Shown here piece by piece: positions 44,217 to 56,884 of a stretch of DNA of 64,000 bases. Made by a program: the position numbers and the translations under genes. The stretch is from Hofstenia miamia (taxonomy: Eukaryota > Xenacoelomorpha > Acoela > Hofsteniidae), in contig CABFPE010000252.1 of NCBI GenBank assembly GCA_900660155.1, forward strand, positions 545,790 through 609,789. The letters run 5' to 3'. Position 1 is the first letter of the stretch, and each line of letters opens with the position of its first letter. The notes under the pieces are model-generated. The model saw only the letters and a program-made list of their open reading frames with translations. It was not told the origin of the DNA and searched no databases.

Positions 44217-47200
44217 ATGTCTTATTCAAGCAACCCACAAGAATTTCTTTTTCAGTGGAACTCGCAGTTTTCTGAAATTATAGAAGCAAACCTCTATAAG
44301 GATGAGCTCGACTTTTCCTTTGACATGGAGATGTAAGTGTTATCCTATACTCGTGATTATTTATTATTTATTATTATTATTATTATTAATATTTTTATAC
44401 ATTTTGCTTAAATTTATATTTTTAGTTTTGACATACCGTCTGAACAAATGAATTCACCTACAATGGAATTTGAGGAATGGTCTGAAAACTTTGAAGCTCA
44501 TGTTGATCAAATCATGGCGAAATATGATAACCAGTTTGGAGGTGGTGATAAACCAAGCACATCTACATCTACACTCAACAACGATATTCCGTGAGTTTGT
44601 TCTATTATTCAGAATTCATATTTATTAAATGTCGATTAGCAAATGAGTGTATACTTTACACATAATATACACTTTCTCTCAAACAAAGTATTTAGATAGT
44701 AGAACTTTGCGAGTTATGATGTAATTATCTTTTTTCATTTAAGTGTATACCCCACTTAATTACAAATGCTCGTAAAAGTAGCAAGTTTAATTTAAAAGTG
44801 TATTTTTCTAATGAATTAGAATTTTATTTATGAAAGAGTTATTACTCTCATGTGTTGTGTATAGTTTGTGATTAATTACAACGTGTGCATTGCTATTAAT
44901 TTTATTTTACAATGTGTTTTCATCTCTACATGTTTTAAATTAAAATGGAGATTATTATTGTTTAAGTGTAGAGAATTATTATTTTACACAGTATGTGTTT
45001 ATATCTTTCACACACATTTATTTAATGCTAGATATTTTTTATTCAATTGTTTATATTCTCCAAAAATGTATATTAAGCACCATTGGTTTTTACTTGATTG
45101 TTATTGCTAATCTATTTTATACGAATCAACATGTGTTAATCTCTTATTCGAAATTTAGTAATTGATATTTTTAATGTTTTATAAAGAAATTTTGTGTGCT
45201 TATTTTGAAACTGTTTTTTGCATTGAGTAAGCTGTTCCCAATGTAAAATATTTTTTCCCAATGCATACCACTCTTTAAATAAGTGTCAATTTCCATTCCC
45301 ATTTCTAAAACTTTTTTAAATTTAGTTCTACAAGCAGTGTTGGTCAACCCCTCATTTTTCAATGTGCTCATTGTACTTATACTAACCCAAAAACCCATGC
45401 ATTAGAAGGTCATATAATTAGGAGACATAAAAAATCACGGGTGTATCTATGCACAGAATGCAAATTATTCTTCAATAATGAGAAATTGTTTTCTGAACAC
45501 ATTATAGTTGTTCATGAACAATCAGCACCAACTCCCATCAATGAGATTATTTTGCATAAAACAAATACAGCGTGTAAAGGAAGCTTTGCCTGTTTTGAGA
45601 GTCAGCAATTAAATGGTGTTGATATTTATTGCCTACCCATCTATTGCAAAAATTATTAAAGAGGACATGGCCAAACATTACTCTGCCCAAGTTTATTTGA
45701 TAGCTGAGGTGGAACTATCACAAACCAATAGAAATGAAGAACATATTCTCGCATGATAAATGAACTCGCAAATTACATTTCCATGTATGCACACAATGGC
45801 TCAGGGTGGATTGTTAAAAATATAAACAATGTAGGGCTATGCATTGCAAAGTATAGGCCAACTTGTGCTGGAACATTTATCCCATTACCAGATTGTTTGA
45901 AGAAGAACAATTTCCTTGTAAATCCAAAAAGTGGTGAATCCAACTTGTGCTTTGTGTATGCTATTTTGGCATGTCTGCATCCAGAAGTTAAAGCTAGATG
46001 TCAAGTAACCCGTCTAAACAAATTTAAGCATACATTAAATATTAATGGTCTGACATTCCCACTGTCTATAAATGACGTCTGCATTTTTGAGGATCTCAAC
46101 CAAATTAATGTCAATGTTTATGCTCTAAATGCTGATGATCAGAGTTTGGTTCCCGCATACATAACAGAGAGACAATATGAAAAAAATGCAAATTTACTAC
46201 TAATTGAAGAGGATGGAAATAGTCATTATGTGGCCATAACGAATTTGAATGCCTGCCTAAAATTTTTCAAAAATACAACCAAGGGTATGCAGTGTCCTAA
46301 ATGTTTATCTGGCTTTGAGACAGAAGAAAATTTGGCAAAACACCAGAAAAAATGCAATGGATCCACTGAACCTGAAATTACATTTCCCAGTCAATCAGAG
46401 AAAATTGTATTTAAAAATTATGGAGCAAAAAATTTCGTACCATTAATGGCCACATTTGATATAGAAATGATTTCTGAAAAGGTTTATGGTCCCCTACCTA
46501 ATCCTTTCATCAGTTATACAATGCAAGAAGTAAAGCAGAGACCCTCTGGTATTTGCATTGCAACAATGACGGAAAAGGAGCTGCTTTCTTCTTAAGTCTT
46601 TTCCAGCAAGGAATGTCTATCAGAGGTGTGGGACCACCTTGGAGAAATTACACATGAATCATTTCAGGCTAAGCAGAAGAATCACACACCTCAAATTACA
46701 CACAGTGAATGTACCAGAATACTAGCAAATGCAACATCCTGTGTATTTTGTGAAAAACCATTTGAGGCAACTTCGAAAAAAGTAATAGACCATTGTCACT
46801 ATAGTGGTAAAATTAGAGGCATTGCCCATAGTGACTGTAATGTTTTGCATAGATCACCTAATTTCACCCCCATATTTGCACAGAATGCCTCCCATTATGA
46901 CTTCCATATTTTATTAAAAACTTTAAAATTGAAGGAAGGTGAAAAATTAAGTTGTATTCCCTGCACTAGTGAAAACATGTTGTCACTTAGTTTATCAATT
47001 CCTGTCTCAACTTTTGTTGATAAAAATAATGTAACAAAAAATATTTATGAAGATTTACAATTTCTAGACTCCTATTGTTTTATAACAGATAGTCTCTCCA
47101 ACCTAACAAAGAACATTGGCAATGATAATTATAAATTTTTACATGCAGGCATGAATGGTGAAAAAGCAGAGGCATTCAGCAGAGGCAAAGGTGTGCTATG

Positions 47201-49069
47201 TTATGATTATTTAGATAGTTTCAAGAAATTTAACAATACAGAGCTTCCAGACTTGGTCCACTGGAAAAATAGATTGACTGGGGAGATTTCTATAACACAA
47301 GAGGAGTTGGACTTTGAGTGTGAACACACATGGGTAAAAGGAGGCTTTCAGATGCTCAAAGACTACCATAATAATTATTTGGAGGCAGACACCCTCTTAC
47401 TTGGTGATGTAATTAGAGAATTTAGATTGGAGAGCATGGAAACATACAAGCTTGACCCTGTGCATTTCTTTACAGCCTCCAATTACAGCTGGAATGCAAT
47501 GCTAAAATATACAAAGACATCATTAGACCCCATTGCCAATCTGGATCAAATAGAATTTATTGAATCTGGGATTAGAGGAGGCATGTGTGGGGTGTTTTCA
47601 AATTGTTATTTTAAAGCAAACAACCCCATGGTGGAGGGTTACAACAGTGGGAAAGACTCCACATATTCTCTCTTTTTAGACATGAATTCATTGTATGGAG
47701 CTTCTATGTGTGAGTTTTTACCCACTCAAGGCCTGCACTGGACAGATGAGAGTCTAGAAAATATACTTGCTACACTGTCAGAGGCAGACAGAGGCTATCT
47801 GGTTATGGTTGACATTCATTATCCATCACATCTACATGGAGAACATTCCTATTATCCATTAGCTCCGCATAAAATGTGTGTGAGTGATGAATTGTTGTCA
47901 CAATACCAAAAACATATAAAAACCACATTAAATTTAAAGATAGGAAAAGTGCTAAAATTAATGCAGACATTTTTTTGACAAAAAGGAATATTAGTACATT
48001 ATGAAGTTCTCAAATTTTATATTGCACAGGGTCTAAAAGTGACAAAATTCCACAAAGCATTGCAGTTCCAGCAATCACAATTTGTAAAGCCCTACATTGA
48101 TTTAAACACAATGAAAAGAAAAGCTGCCAAAAATGACTTTGAAAAGAATTTTTATAAATTAATACCAAACGCAGTATTTGGGAAGACTATGGAATCCCTC
48201 AGAAAACGATGCATAGTCAAGTTTGTCAGTAATCAGGAGGCTGCTGAAAAATTAATTAAGACACCCGAATTTAAGTCATTCAATATAATTTCCGAAAATC
48301 TAGTGCAGGTCATGTTGCGGCATAAAGAGATCAAGTGGACGAAACCAAATTATATTGTTCAAACTATTTTAGATGTGTCCAAATTGCAGATGTTTTGATT
48401 CCACTATAATATCATGAAGGAGGTGTTTAAGAATCGAATTTCCCTATTATACAGCGATACAGACTCTCTCCTGTATAAAATAAAGAGGAAAAATGTTTAC
48501 GATGAATTGCCAGCAATAGCCAGTCATTTTGACTTTTCAAATTATCCAAGAGATTCACCATTATTTAGTGAGGCAAATAAGAAAACTTATTTAAAAGTCA
48601 AAGATGAACTGGGGGGCGGAATAATCAATCAAATGGTGGCATTAAAATCGAAAATGTATTCCGTCCAATATATATGTGCAAATAGTGGGGTTGTCGACCT
48701 AAAATCTAGTACAAAGGGTATTACGGGGATAGTTAAAAAGACCATAAATTTTGACACTTTCAAACGAATTTTGGATGGTGAAGAAATTCTACGACGTGAG
48801 ATGGTAATGATTCGCAGTCACAACCATGATATCTCTATTGAGCAGATGAATAAAGTAGCATTAACGCCTTATGATGACAAGAGATATCTGGTGGATCATT
48901 ACCAAAGTTTGCCATATGGTCATAAAGGTATAGATTACATTTACATGTATTTTCACTAATTTTCCATTAGATATTCCACAATCACCAATTAAACGCCCTA
49001 ACCAAGAAGATGCCTCTATAAATGAACCGTCTACAAGCAGCAGCAAAAGACCTCGTTTGGGTATATGAA
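44217..49069 (+). pseudogene. Protein-primed type-B DNA polymerase region (Polinton-like fossil)
   Basis: Parts in order: an acidic N-terminal segment; C2H2 zinc-finger pairs; a region with a third Cys/His finger; the 3'-5' exonuclease start (ATFDIEM); an HNH-type recombination-endonuclease-VII-like segment (DHCHYSGKIRGIAH with flanking Cys pairs); the polymerase motifs LDMNSLYGASM, NAVFGKTMESLRKR and YSDTDSLLY; and a Ser/Lys/Arg-rich tail. This is the domain order of pPolB proteins of Polinton and adintovirus-like elements. The region is broken, with a few breaks, yet motif conservation is high, so decay looks recent to moderate. Short intron-like spacers may divide its 5' end. Its job in the family is replication of the element's own DNA. 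Confidence 0.75.
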
Positions 49070-50480
49070 AATTATTTTGTGTGGGTTTTAATAATTATTG
49101 TTTAGACACATGATAATGAATATTGCCTCTGCTATCCCCCTCTGCCTCCATAGTCGATTTGAATATTTGTATATGGTAATGGAAAATTGTCAATTTATTT
49201 TTAATAATGTTTTACTTGCTTAGATGTTATTATTGTTGTTGTAAATATTTTTCATCATTCCACACAATGTGTGCTTCCCTTCAATTATCTATACATTTAC
49301 ACAAAAGTCCACCACTACAAAGCATATGTATATTTTGAATGTATAAATCCATTAATAAATTTTTTAGCTCTATCTATCTACTTTCATTTTGTCAAAAGAA
49401 AAAAACATGTCTCCATGTGAAAATTCCACTACAAAAAAAATTTATGTGTGTTTTAATACATAAATTTATTAATAAAAATATTTAGCTCTGTCTGCTGTCA
49501 TTCATGAACTCGTGTTTATCATTTGAAAAATGCCTCTATGTTTAAGTCCACCCCAACAAACATATGTATGTTTTATTCATGTGATAAATTAATAAAAAAA
49601 TGTTTAGCTTTGTTTGCTATCATTTGTGATGCTCCATTCTATCAATTGAAAATGTCTCCAAGTTTAAGTACACTACAGCAAATGTATATTGATGTTTGAA
49701 GAAGCCTTCACATTCATTCAAGTCCTTATAATAATGGTAATGAAGTTATTTATTTATTTATTTTATTAACAATTTATTTTAGATTCAACTCTATGCACTT
49801 TCCATTTTAATGTTTGAAAAGCCTCCATATTCATTCAACTTTGCACTACAATGGTAGTATAAGTAATTAATTTGTTTTATTAATAATTTATTTTAGATTT
49901 GACTGTTTATGCATTGTATATTTTGATGTTTGAAAAGCCTCTGCTGTTTGTTTCACCTCATGCTAAAGTATGATAATTAATCTATATATTGCAATTAATA
50001 ATTTGTCTAGATTGAAAGTCTGCTATATGCCTCTAATCAATGATTGAAAAAAAGCCTCCAAGTTGTTCAAGTCATCACCAAAGACCATGAATTTTGACAT
50101 CTTCAAATGAATTTTGGATGGCGAAGAAATTCTATGATGTGAGAGGGTAATGATTCGCAGTCACAACCATGATATCTCTATCAAGAGGATGAATAAAGTG
50201 GCACTAACACCCTACTATGATAAGAGATATATGGTGGATCATTACCAAAGTTTGCCATATGGTCATAAAGGTATTTGTCTAGATTGAAAGTCTGCTATAT
50301 GCCTCTAATCAATGATTGAAAAAAAGCCTCCAAGTTGTTCAAGTCATCACAATAATGGTAGTATAAGTAATTAATTTGTTTTATTAACGAATTATTTAAG
50401 ATTTGACTGTTTATGCATTTTATATGTCAATGTTTGAAAAGCCTCTGTATTCCTTCCAGTTCACACAATAATGGTAATGA
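49070..50480. repeat. Degenerate ~120-130-bp tandem array downstream of the polymerase
   Basis: Units share a GCCTC(C/T)-(A/T)-GTT-CA(A)GTC stretch, an AATTAATAAA-type stretch and TTTAG(A/C)T(T/C)TG. At least eight recognisable units occur, strongly diverged. No ORF. It may be a 3' non-coding or satellite part of the element. Confidence 0.6.
50070..50273 (+). repeat. Duplicated piece of the polymerase region inside the array
   Basis: About 190 bases match 48739-48929 with several differences. They are flanked on both sides by the same ~75-base array segment (50004-50079 and 50274-50350), so the piece was copied into a repeat unit. Confidence 0.8.
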
Positions 50481-50642
50481 AATTATTTCATATGCTTGAA
50501 TAACAATGTGCTTAGATTTGCTGTCTCTGTAATCACAACAATACACTGCACATTGGTTTGATTTGTTTGCAGAGCAAATGAACTCCCTTGATTTATTACC
50601 TTGTCTAACACAGCAATCCACTTGGAGATGTGTTTCATTCAT
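50427..50642 (-). CDS. Short Cys-rich ORF, unrecognised
   Basis: 71 codons with VDCCVRQGNKSREFICSANK followed by more Cys (CAVYCC). The spacing vaguely recalls the Cys-rich end of some transposases, but no family can be assigned. It overlaps the last repeat unit, so it may be fortuitous. Confidence 0.2.
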   Translation of the reverse strand: MNETHLQVDCCVRQGNKSREFICSANKSNQCAVYCCDYRDSKSKHIVIQAYEIISLPLLCELEGIQRLFKH

Positions 50643-51580
50643 ACACCATGCTTGAAAAACAGTTCAACATAATCTCAAAATAAATTATCACATTACACAA
50701 TTTTGAAATGACAAATTTAATCTCTGTTTGTTATGTAAAAATAATTGTTTTATTTGTTGTTTTATCATGTCTTTAGGCTCCCTGATTTAAATGAATTAAA
50801 ACTAAAAGTGAACATTGTGAAAAAATGATTATACACAGCTGGGTATATATGTCTTTTGTTTAAAAATTTACATTATTGATTTAGATCATTCACTTCATTT
50901 GGTAAATAGACTTTTGCATAAAACTTTTACACACATTTTAATGAAGACAGTAATATTTATTTTAGATGGACTATAACACTGTTTTTTGTAAATATGTTGT
51001 GATAACAGTTTGTATATGTTTCATCATAAATAAAAACATCGTTTGTTTTGTTGCACATTTAATTGTTGATCATCATGTGTTTTTAATTGTGAATGTTATC
51101 TCATTTTAATAATGACTTGTATAATTTAGACATTATCTACAAAAATCATGATGTGCCACTTTGCAGAACAATGCTGTGATAAAACTACAAAAATTATTTG
51201 GTAAGCATTCTTTTACATTATAATAATTAATATGGTTTTTCATTGTTATGATTTGTTGTGTATGTAAATATTAAAACTGTTGTCACTATTTTAATTTCTG
51301 TTTTTATTGTACTAATTGAATGTTTTAGCATCGTCAACTAACATTATTAAAAGAAGAACATCTATCTTGGCATGTTTCTTTGTATCTTTCTCAACCACCC
51401 AACATGATGAATATTATCATTGTTCATTCAGCAGTAGATGAAATTTGCTATATGAACTTTATCATTTATTAGTGCATTTTATATTTTGTTTGTAAATAAA
51501 TTTATTATTTATAAATGTTCATTTTCTCTGTATGGTGAGAGCATGTGTCTGTGAAAGCATGTATTTAATTTAAAATCATT
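50643..51580. other. No gene recognised
   Basis: AT-rich sequence between the array and the short tandem repeat. Confidence 0.35.
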
Positions 51581-51728
51581 TTTACTTAGAAATATTTTTT
51601 GATTTCACTTTTTAAACAAGTATGTAAATTATTGTTACTTGGAAATATTTTTTGATTCCACTTTTTAAACAAGTATGTACATTATTTTTACTTGGAAAAT
51701 ATTTTTTGATTCAACTTTTTAAACAAGT
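51581..51728. repeat. Tandem repeat, ~63-bp unit
   Basis: About 2.3 copies of a unit containing TTTTTAAACAAGTATGTA and CTTGGAAATATTTTTTGATT. The hAT element inserted into the last unit. Confidence 0.85.
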
Positions 51729-52316
51729 CAAGGGCGGATCTAGAGGGGTGGCTAGGGTGGCTAGCCACCCCCACAATTGAAGAGAAAAAAAATTTTCCTA
51801 GGGTATTTTGCGTCTGGAATAAATATCATAACTCAAATAAGCAAATGAAAATAAAGTGCAAAAATTTGGAACATTATAAACAACATAAGTTTATAACAAT
51901 CAACAGATGCTTCTTAATTTAATTGATAACTGATAAACAATTGTCATTAATATAATGAAGTCAGTTTGTCTGACTCTTTCTTTTTTTTATTATTGAATAA
52001 GGAAAGGAGGTGCATCTTCACTTCAGCTTTTATCAACGAAAATCATATAATCATAGAAACATAATTATACCACGTTGTGCAGTTATACACACAAGGTATT
52101 CGTCAATACTTTTGTTTCACACACTCAAATACACGTCGCATGATATTTATTTTATTCATTGCTTTTTTATATATTCACAGCAGTGCTGTCCGTTTTTTAT
52201 CGAAAGCCACCTATTGGACACGGAAGAAAGAATTGGTGGTAATTGACAATTGTACTATATATGATACGTATATGATACATTTCAAGCCATTGTTTATTTG
52301 AATTTGCCAAAAGGTN

Positions 52317-52386
52317 ATTTAACACACTTTATTATCCTTGCTTTAATATTTATTAATAGAATGGTGCGTGACTGGTGACGGGTATG
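52317..52386. other. Foreign flank of a second hAT copy
   Basis: 70 bases with no match to the left flank at 51581-51728. They end directly at a second hAT left terminus. They belong to another insertion site. Confidence 0.7.
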
Positions 52387-53561
52387 CAAGGGCGGATCTA
52401 GAGGGGGTGGCTAGGGTGGCTAGCCACCCCCACAATTGAAGAGAAAAAAAAATTTTCCTAGGGTATTTTGCGTCTGGAATAAATATCATAACTCAAATAA
52501 GCAAATGAAAATAAAGTGCAAAAATTTGGAACATTATAAACAACATAAGTTTATAACAATCAACAGATGCTTCTTAATTTAATTGATAACTGATAAACAA
52601 TTGTCATTAATATAATGAAGTCAGTTTGTCTGACTCTTTCTTTTTTTATTATTGAATAAGGAAAGGAGGTGCATCTTCACTTCAGCTTTTATCAACAAAA
52701 ATCATATAATCATAGAAACATAATTATACCACGTTGTGCAGTTATACACACAGGTATTCGTCACATGATATTTATTTTATTCATTGCTTTTTTATATATT
52801 CACAATAGTGCTGTCTGTTTTTTATCAAAAGCCGCCTATTGGACATGGAAGAAAGAATTGGTGGTAATTGACAATTGTACTATATATGATACGTATATGA
52901 TACATTTCAAGCCATTGTTTATTTGAATTTGCCAAAAGGTAAACGTTTTGTTAATCTTATACTGATAGTTCTTGTATAGTAATCGTAAACTAGTTTTAAT
53001 TTAACAAAGCTTTTTAAAATTTATCATGTTAAAAATTAAATGTTGTAAAAGAACTTGTACGAAAAGTGAAATTATAAAATACAAAAACGTTCTTTTTTGA
53101 GTACCCAATTGCACTATGGGGACGCCTCACACTCAGGCATCTGTCAATTAGTTATATTGACACAATACGGCTCAGCCTCTCCTACCTCCAGGTGAGTAAC
53201 CATATGGAGGTCCATTCTTCGAGTGTATTCAAAATTTAATGATAGCATTTGAACCAACAGACATTATTTTATTTCCATGTAATGGAATTTGTTTTGTATC
53301 AAGTCTATTTTTCACCATCCTACGAATACAGTAATACTTACAGTCAACAATTTATTGGGTAATTAAAAATATAGTCAGTTGACAGTTTATTCTATGTGAA
53401 AAGTTGAAGGTAAATATTTTTGTAAATACTGTAAGTAATCTAAGACTGCTTGTGAAAATTTTATTATCATTCAATATGCCTAATTTATGTTCAATATATC
53501 TAGTAATTTCTATATTTGCTATTACTTACCAATATCTAATTCTCTTGATTTTTATTTCAGA

Positions 53562-53909
53562 ATGTCTGATGAACCACCATCTAAACGCTTCAAACAAAAA
53601 AGTCTCAATTTTCAACGTATTGTTTCAACTACTTCTTCTATGGGCAGCTCCACTGTCAATCAATGCAATTCACCGACATTAGACAAAACCCATTCCGAAG
53701 AAGCATCAATCACAATAAATGATCCATCGAAAGAATCCCCAATTTCCCCAAATGATATTGCTTTCCTTATAAATAGTAAGACGTTGATGACTGATGCAGC
53801 TAAGATCGATTTCATGAAAACATGCTGGAAGCCACCACATAACTTCAAATTTCATAAAGAAAAATTTACATCAGAGAATAAATCAAAGGAAATATGCTTC
53901 CAGTATTGA
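53562..53909 (+). pseudogene. hAT transposase N-terminus (piece B)
   Basis: The ATG follows a TTTATTTCAG acceptor, and a CTCCAG|GTGAGT donor lies near 53192, so a 5' UTR intron is likely. The protein begins MSDEPPSKRFKQKSLNF with a Ser/Thr-rich linker, then ISPNDIAFLIN and WKPPHNFKFHKEKF leading into a TTF-type zinc finger. A TGA at 53907-53909 interrupts the finger; the frame continues WLEQYKWLAYSCHDDYRGGW and CLPCSLFL before a frame change near 54030. Confidence 0.7.
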
Positions 53910-54029
53910 TGGCTTGAACAGTATAAGTGGTTAGCATATAGTTGCCATGATGACTACAGAGGTGGTTGGTGCCTACCATGCTCTCTCTTCTTGACCGCAT
54001 CTGAGAAGGAAAAGTTAGGTGTATTTATA

Positions 54030-55494
54030 AAAAGCACCATTTACAAATTTCAACAAGTCAAAGGAAATCTTAAGTAAACATGAAACAACACAGTACCACA
54101 AAAATTGCATTCAAAGATATTCCTACATTAGTACACAACTTTCCAATCCAAAACTAAGAATAGATTCTTCAATTAATCAAATAAATGCACAAAATATAGA
54201 AAATAATAAAAAGGTCTTACCAACAATAATCGATTCTGTTTTATTTTGTGCAAAGCAGCAGATTGCTCTTCGTGGTCACACAGATGATAAAATTGATTTT
54301 TTAGAAGAATCTTCAACCAATGAAGGAAACTTTGTTGCAATCATTCGTTTACTTGCTGAACAAAATAATGAACTTAAGCAGCATTTAATTAGAGGTCCAA
54401 GGAATGCCCTATTTACCAGTAAAACTATCCAAAATGAAATAATAAATATTGCTGCCAATATAATCCGCGATTATTTTCGGAAATGCCTTAGCATGTGCCC
54501 ACATTTTTACATAATTGCAGATGAGACTTCTTCTCACAACCGAGAAATTATTGCTGTTTGCCTACCTTTACTTGATTTCCAACAAGATAAACCAAAAAAG
54601 ATAGAGGTTGTAATAGACTTGGTAGATGTTGAAAGAATAACAGGGGAATCAATAGCTGTTACAATTAAGGATACACTACAAAAACAAAATATAAACATAA
54701 AGGATTGCAAGGGACAGACGTATGACAATACATCATCTATGAGTTCAGACAAAAAAGGTGTACAAGCATATATCAAGCAGTGGGCACCTAATGCTGATTA
54801 CCAAGGGTGTGTGCTCCATTCTCTAAATCTTGCAATATGTAAAGGCTGTGGCATTTCTTCTATACGAAATATGACGGATTCTTGTCAGTCACTGTATTCT
54901 TTCTTTGACAATTTTCCAAAACGCCAACGTCTACTTGAAAAAATTATCCTTAATTCGGCCCCTTCAACAAAGGTCACAAAGCTGAAAAATCTATGCAAAA
55001 CTCGGTGGATTGAGCGTCACAATACGTTTGAGAGAATAGAGCAGTTATATGTGTACATTGTCCAAACTCTTCAAGAAATAGTAACACCATCTTCATTAAG
55101 TGAGGAAGATCATTGGAATTGGGATGCAGATACACGTATGAAAGCTAATGGTTTGCTACACACCTTCACAAACTATGCTCATATTGTGAATTTCTTGATC
55201 ACAAAGGAGGGACTAGATCCTATGAAACCAATCGTGTCATGTCTACAGGGTGAACATATGGATATATATTATGGTTTTCAAAAGGTTGATGAAATCATTT
55301 CCTTCTGTTCTTCTCTGCGAGAAAATATTGATGACTGGCACTGCAGAGTCTATGACAGAGTAAAGGAATTGGCAAGTTCAGTCAGTTGCATGGAAACTTT
55401 TCCTCGTCTCTGTGGAAGGCAAGCACACAGAGCTAATGTCCCTTCAACCTCTCCTAGTGAGTTTTACAAGCTAAATTTAAGCATTCCATTTCTT
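54030..55494 (+). CDS. hAT transposase central region (piece B, cut by N)
   Basis: A long open frame of about 488 codons. It has SKEILSKHETTQYHKNCIQR (DUF4371-like start), then FYIIADETSSHNREIIAVCL with the first catalytic Asp, CKGQTYDNTSSMSS with the second, and CVLHSLNLAI (Cys-His pair). The helical insertion domain follows, with KTRWIERHNTFERIEQL. It runs to the N at 55495. Apart from the breaks upstream, this part is intact. Confidence 0.75.
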
Positions 55495-55496
55495 NA

Positions 55497-56636
55497 AATA
55501 TGATGGATTCTTGTCAGTCACTGTATTCTTTCTTTGACAATTCTCCAAAACGCCAACGTCTACTTGAAAAAATTATCCTTAATTCGGCCCCTTCAACAAA
55601 GGTCACAAAGCTGAAAAATCTATGCAAAACTCGGTGGATTGAGCGTCACAATACGTTTGAGAGAATAGAGCAGTTATATGTGTACATTGTCCAAACTCTT
55701 CAAGAAATAGTAACACCATCTTCATTAAGTGAGGAAGATCATTGGAATTGGGATGCAGATACACGTATGAAAGCTAATGGTTTGCTACACACCTTCACAA
55801 ACTATGCTCATGTTGTGAATTTCTTGATCACAAAGGAGGGACTAAATCCTATGAAACCAATCGTGTCATGTCTACAGGGTGAACATATGGATATATATTA
55901 TGGTTTTCAAAAATTTGATGAAATCATTTCCTTCTACTCTTCTCTGCGAGAAAATATTGATGACTGGCACTGCAGAGTCTATGACAGAGTAAAGGAATTG
56001 GCAAGTTCAGTCAGTTGCATGGAAACTTTTCCTCGTCTCTGTGGAAGGCAAGCACACCAAGCTAATGTCCCTTCAACCTCTCCTAGTGAGTTTTACAAGC
56101 TAAATTTAAGCATTCCATTTCTTGATGTTATTATATCAGAACTCAAATCAAGATTCCACAAAGACAAGAGAGCCCATTTTGAAATATGTGCTCTCATGCC
56201 TGAAATTATCTCAAAGAAGAATAATCAAGATGTTGAAGATCTTGAGAAAAGCCTGATGGAGAAATGGTATGATATTCTTCCAAGTCCATCAACTTTTAAA
56301 AGTGAATTGTTAAGATGGAAGCACTTGTGTTCTTCTCAAAATCTTGTTGAAATTACATTATGTGATTTAATTCACTATCACACTTGCTTAATATTCTACC
56401 CCAATATTCGTGAACTTTTAATGATACTGGCTGTTCTACCAATTGGCAGTTGTGAAGCAGAACGCACATTTAGTTGTGTGCGTAGAGTTCACTCATTTCT
56501 TCGCACATCACTCACTGGGGATAAATTATCGGATTTGTGCATTATTGCTCTTCATCACAATAGTGTGCCACTTTCGACAGTGAAGATTTTGGAGAAATTT
56601 ATTGCAAGACACCCACGACGTCTACAATCACAGTAA
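55497..56636 (+). CDS. hAT transposase C-terminal half (piece C)
   Basis: Open to a TAA at 56634-56636, 378 codons. It repeats 54872-55494 with about ten base differences, then continues to the C-terminal dimerisation domain: ILAVLPIGSCEAERTFSCVR, with the catalytic Glu in C-E-A-E-R, and FLRTSLTGDKLSDLCIIALH. This is the classic hAT C-terminus. Because it starts at an N, the true N-terminus of this copy is not in the window. Confidence 0.8.
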   Translation, partial: NMMDSCQSLYSFFDNSPKRQRLLEKIILNSAPSTKVTKLKNLCKTRWIERHNTFERIEQLYVYIVQTLQEIVTPSSLSEEDHWNWDADTRMKANGLLHTFTNYAHVVNFLITKEGLNPMKPIVSCLQGEHMDIYYGFQKFDEIISFYSSLRENIDDWHCRVYDRVKELASSVSCMETFPRLCGRQAHQANVPSTSPSEFYKLNLSIPFLDVIISELKSRFHKDKRAHFEICALMPEIISKKNNQDVEDLEKSLMEKWYDILPSPSTFKSELLRWKHLCSSQNLVEITLCDLIHYHTCLIFYPNIRELLMILAVLPIGSCEAERTFSCVRRVHSFLRTSLTGDKLSDLCIIALHHNSVPLSTVKILEKFIARHPRRLQSQ

Positions 56637-56884
56637 CTTTTCACTGACTAAATATTTTCTCCTGCTACAGTATTTTCTACTTGTTAAAGATTTTTGTATA
56701 AATACAATCTGTTAATAAAAAATGTTTATCAAAATGTAGATTATTTTATGTGTATGTAAATGATTACAATAATTTTTTTGAATAACCTAAACATGAAAAA
56801 TATTAAAAATAACCTTAATGTTTCTACATAGATAATGCATCCAGCCACCCCCCTTATGAAATTCCTAGATCCGCGCCTGCAAGT

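Larger units (their letters stand above)
51729..56879 (+). mobile_element. hAT transposon sequence (ZMYM1-like transposase), three pieces joined at Ns
   Basis: The left end CAAGGGCGGATCTAG and the right end (opposite strand CAGGCGCGGATCTAG) are inverted termini. CAAGT flanks both (51724-51728, 56880-56884), a possible 5-bp target duplication of the hAT5 kind. Inside, Ns at 52316 and 55495 separate piece A (51729-52315), piece B (52317-55494, starting with 70 bases of unrelated flank and then its own left terminus at 52387) and piece C (55496-56879). B overlaps A and C with about 1-3% difference and an indel. At least two genomic copies are represented. The family looks recently active. Confidence 0.8.

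Noticed and set aside
52010-52926. ORFs of 74-85 codons near the hAT left ends
   Set aside because: Same sequence in both copies but frames differ by an indel, and they lie in the non-coding 5' part of the element.
51729-52938. Apparent ~580-base direct repeats resembling LTRs
   Set aside because: Each starts with a hAT left terminus and they are separated by an N and a foreign flank. They are two hAT copies, not LTRs.
54850-56140. Tandem duplication of a transposase domain
   Set aside because: The duplication is centred on an N at 55495, with low divergence. It fits a join of two copies better than a real tandem.
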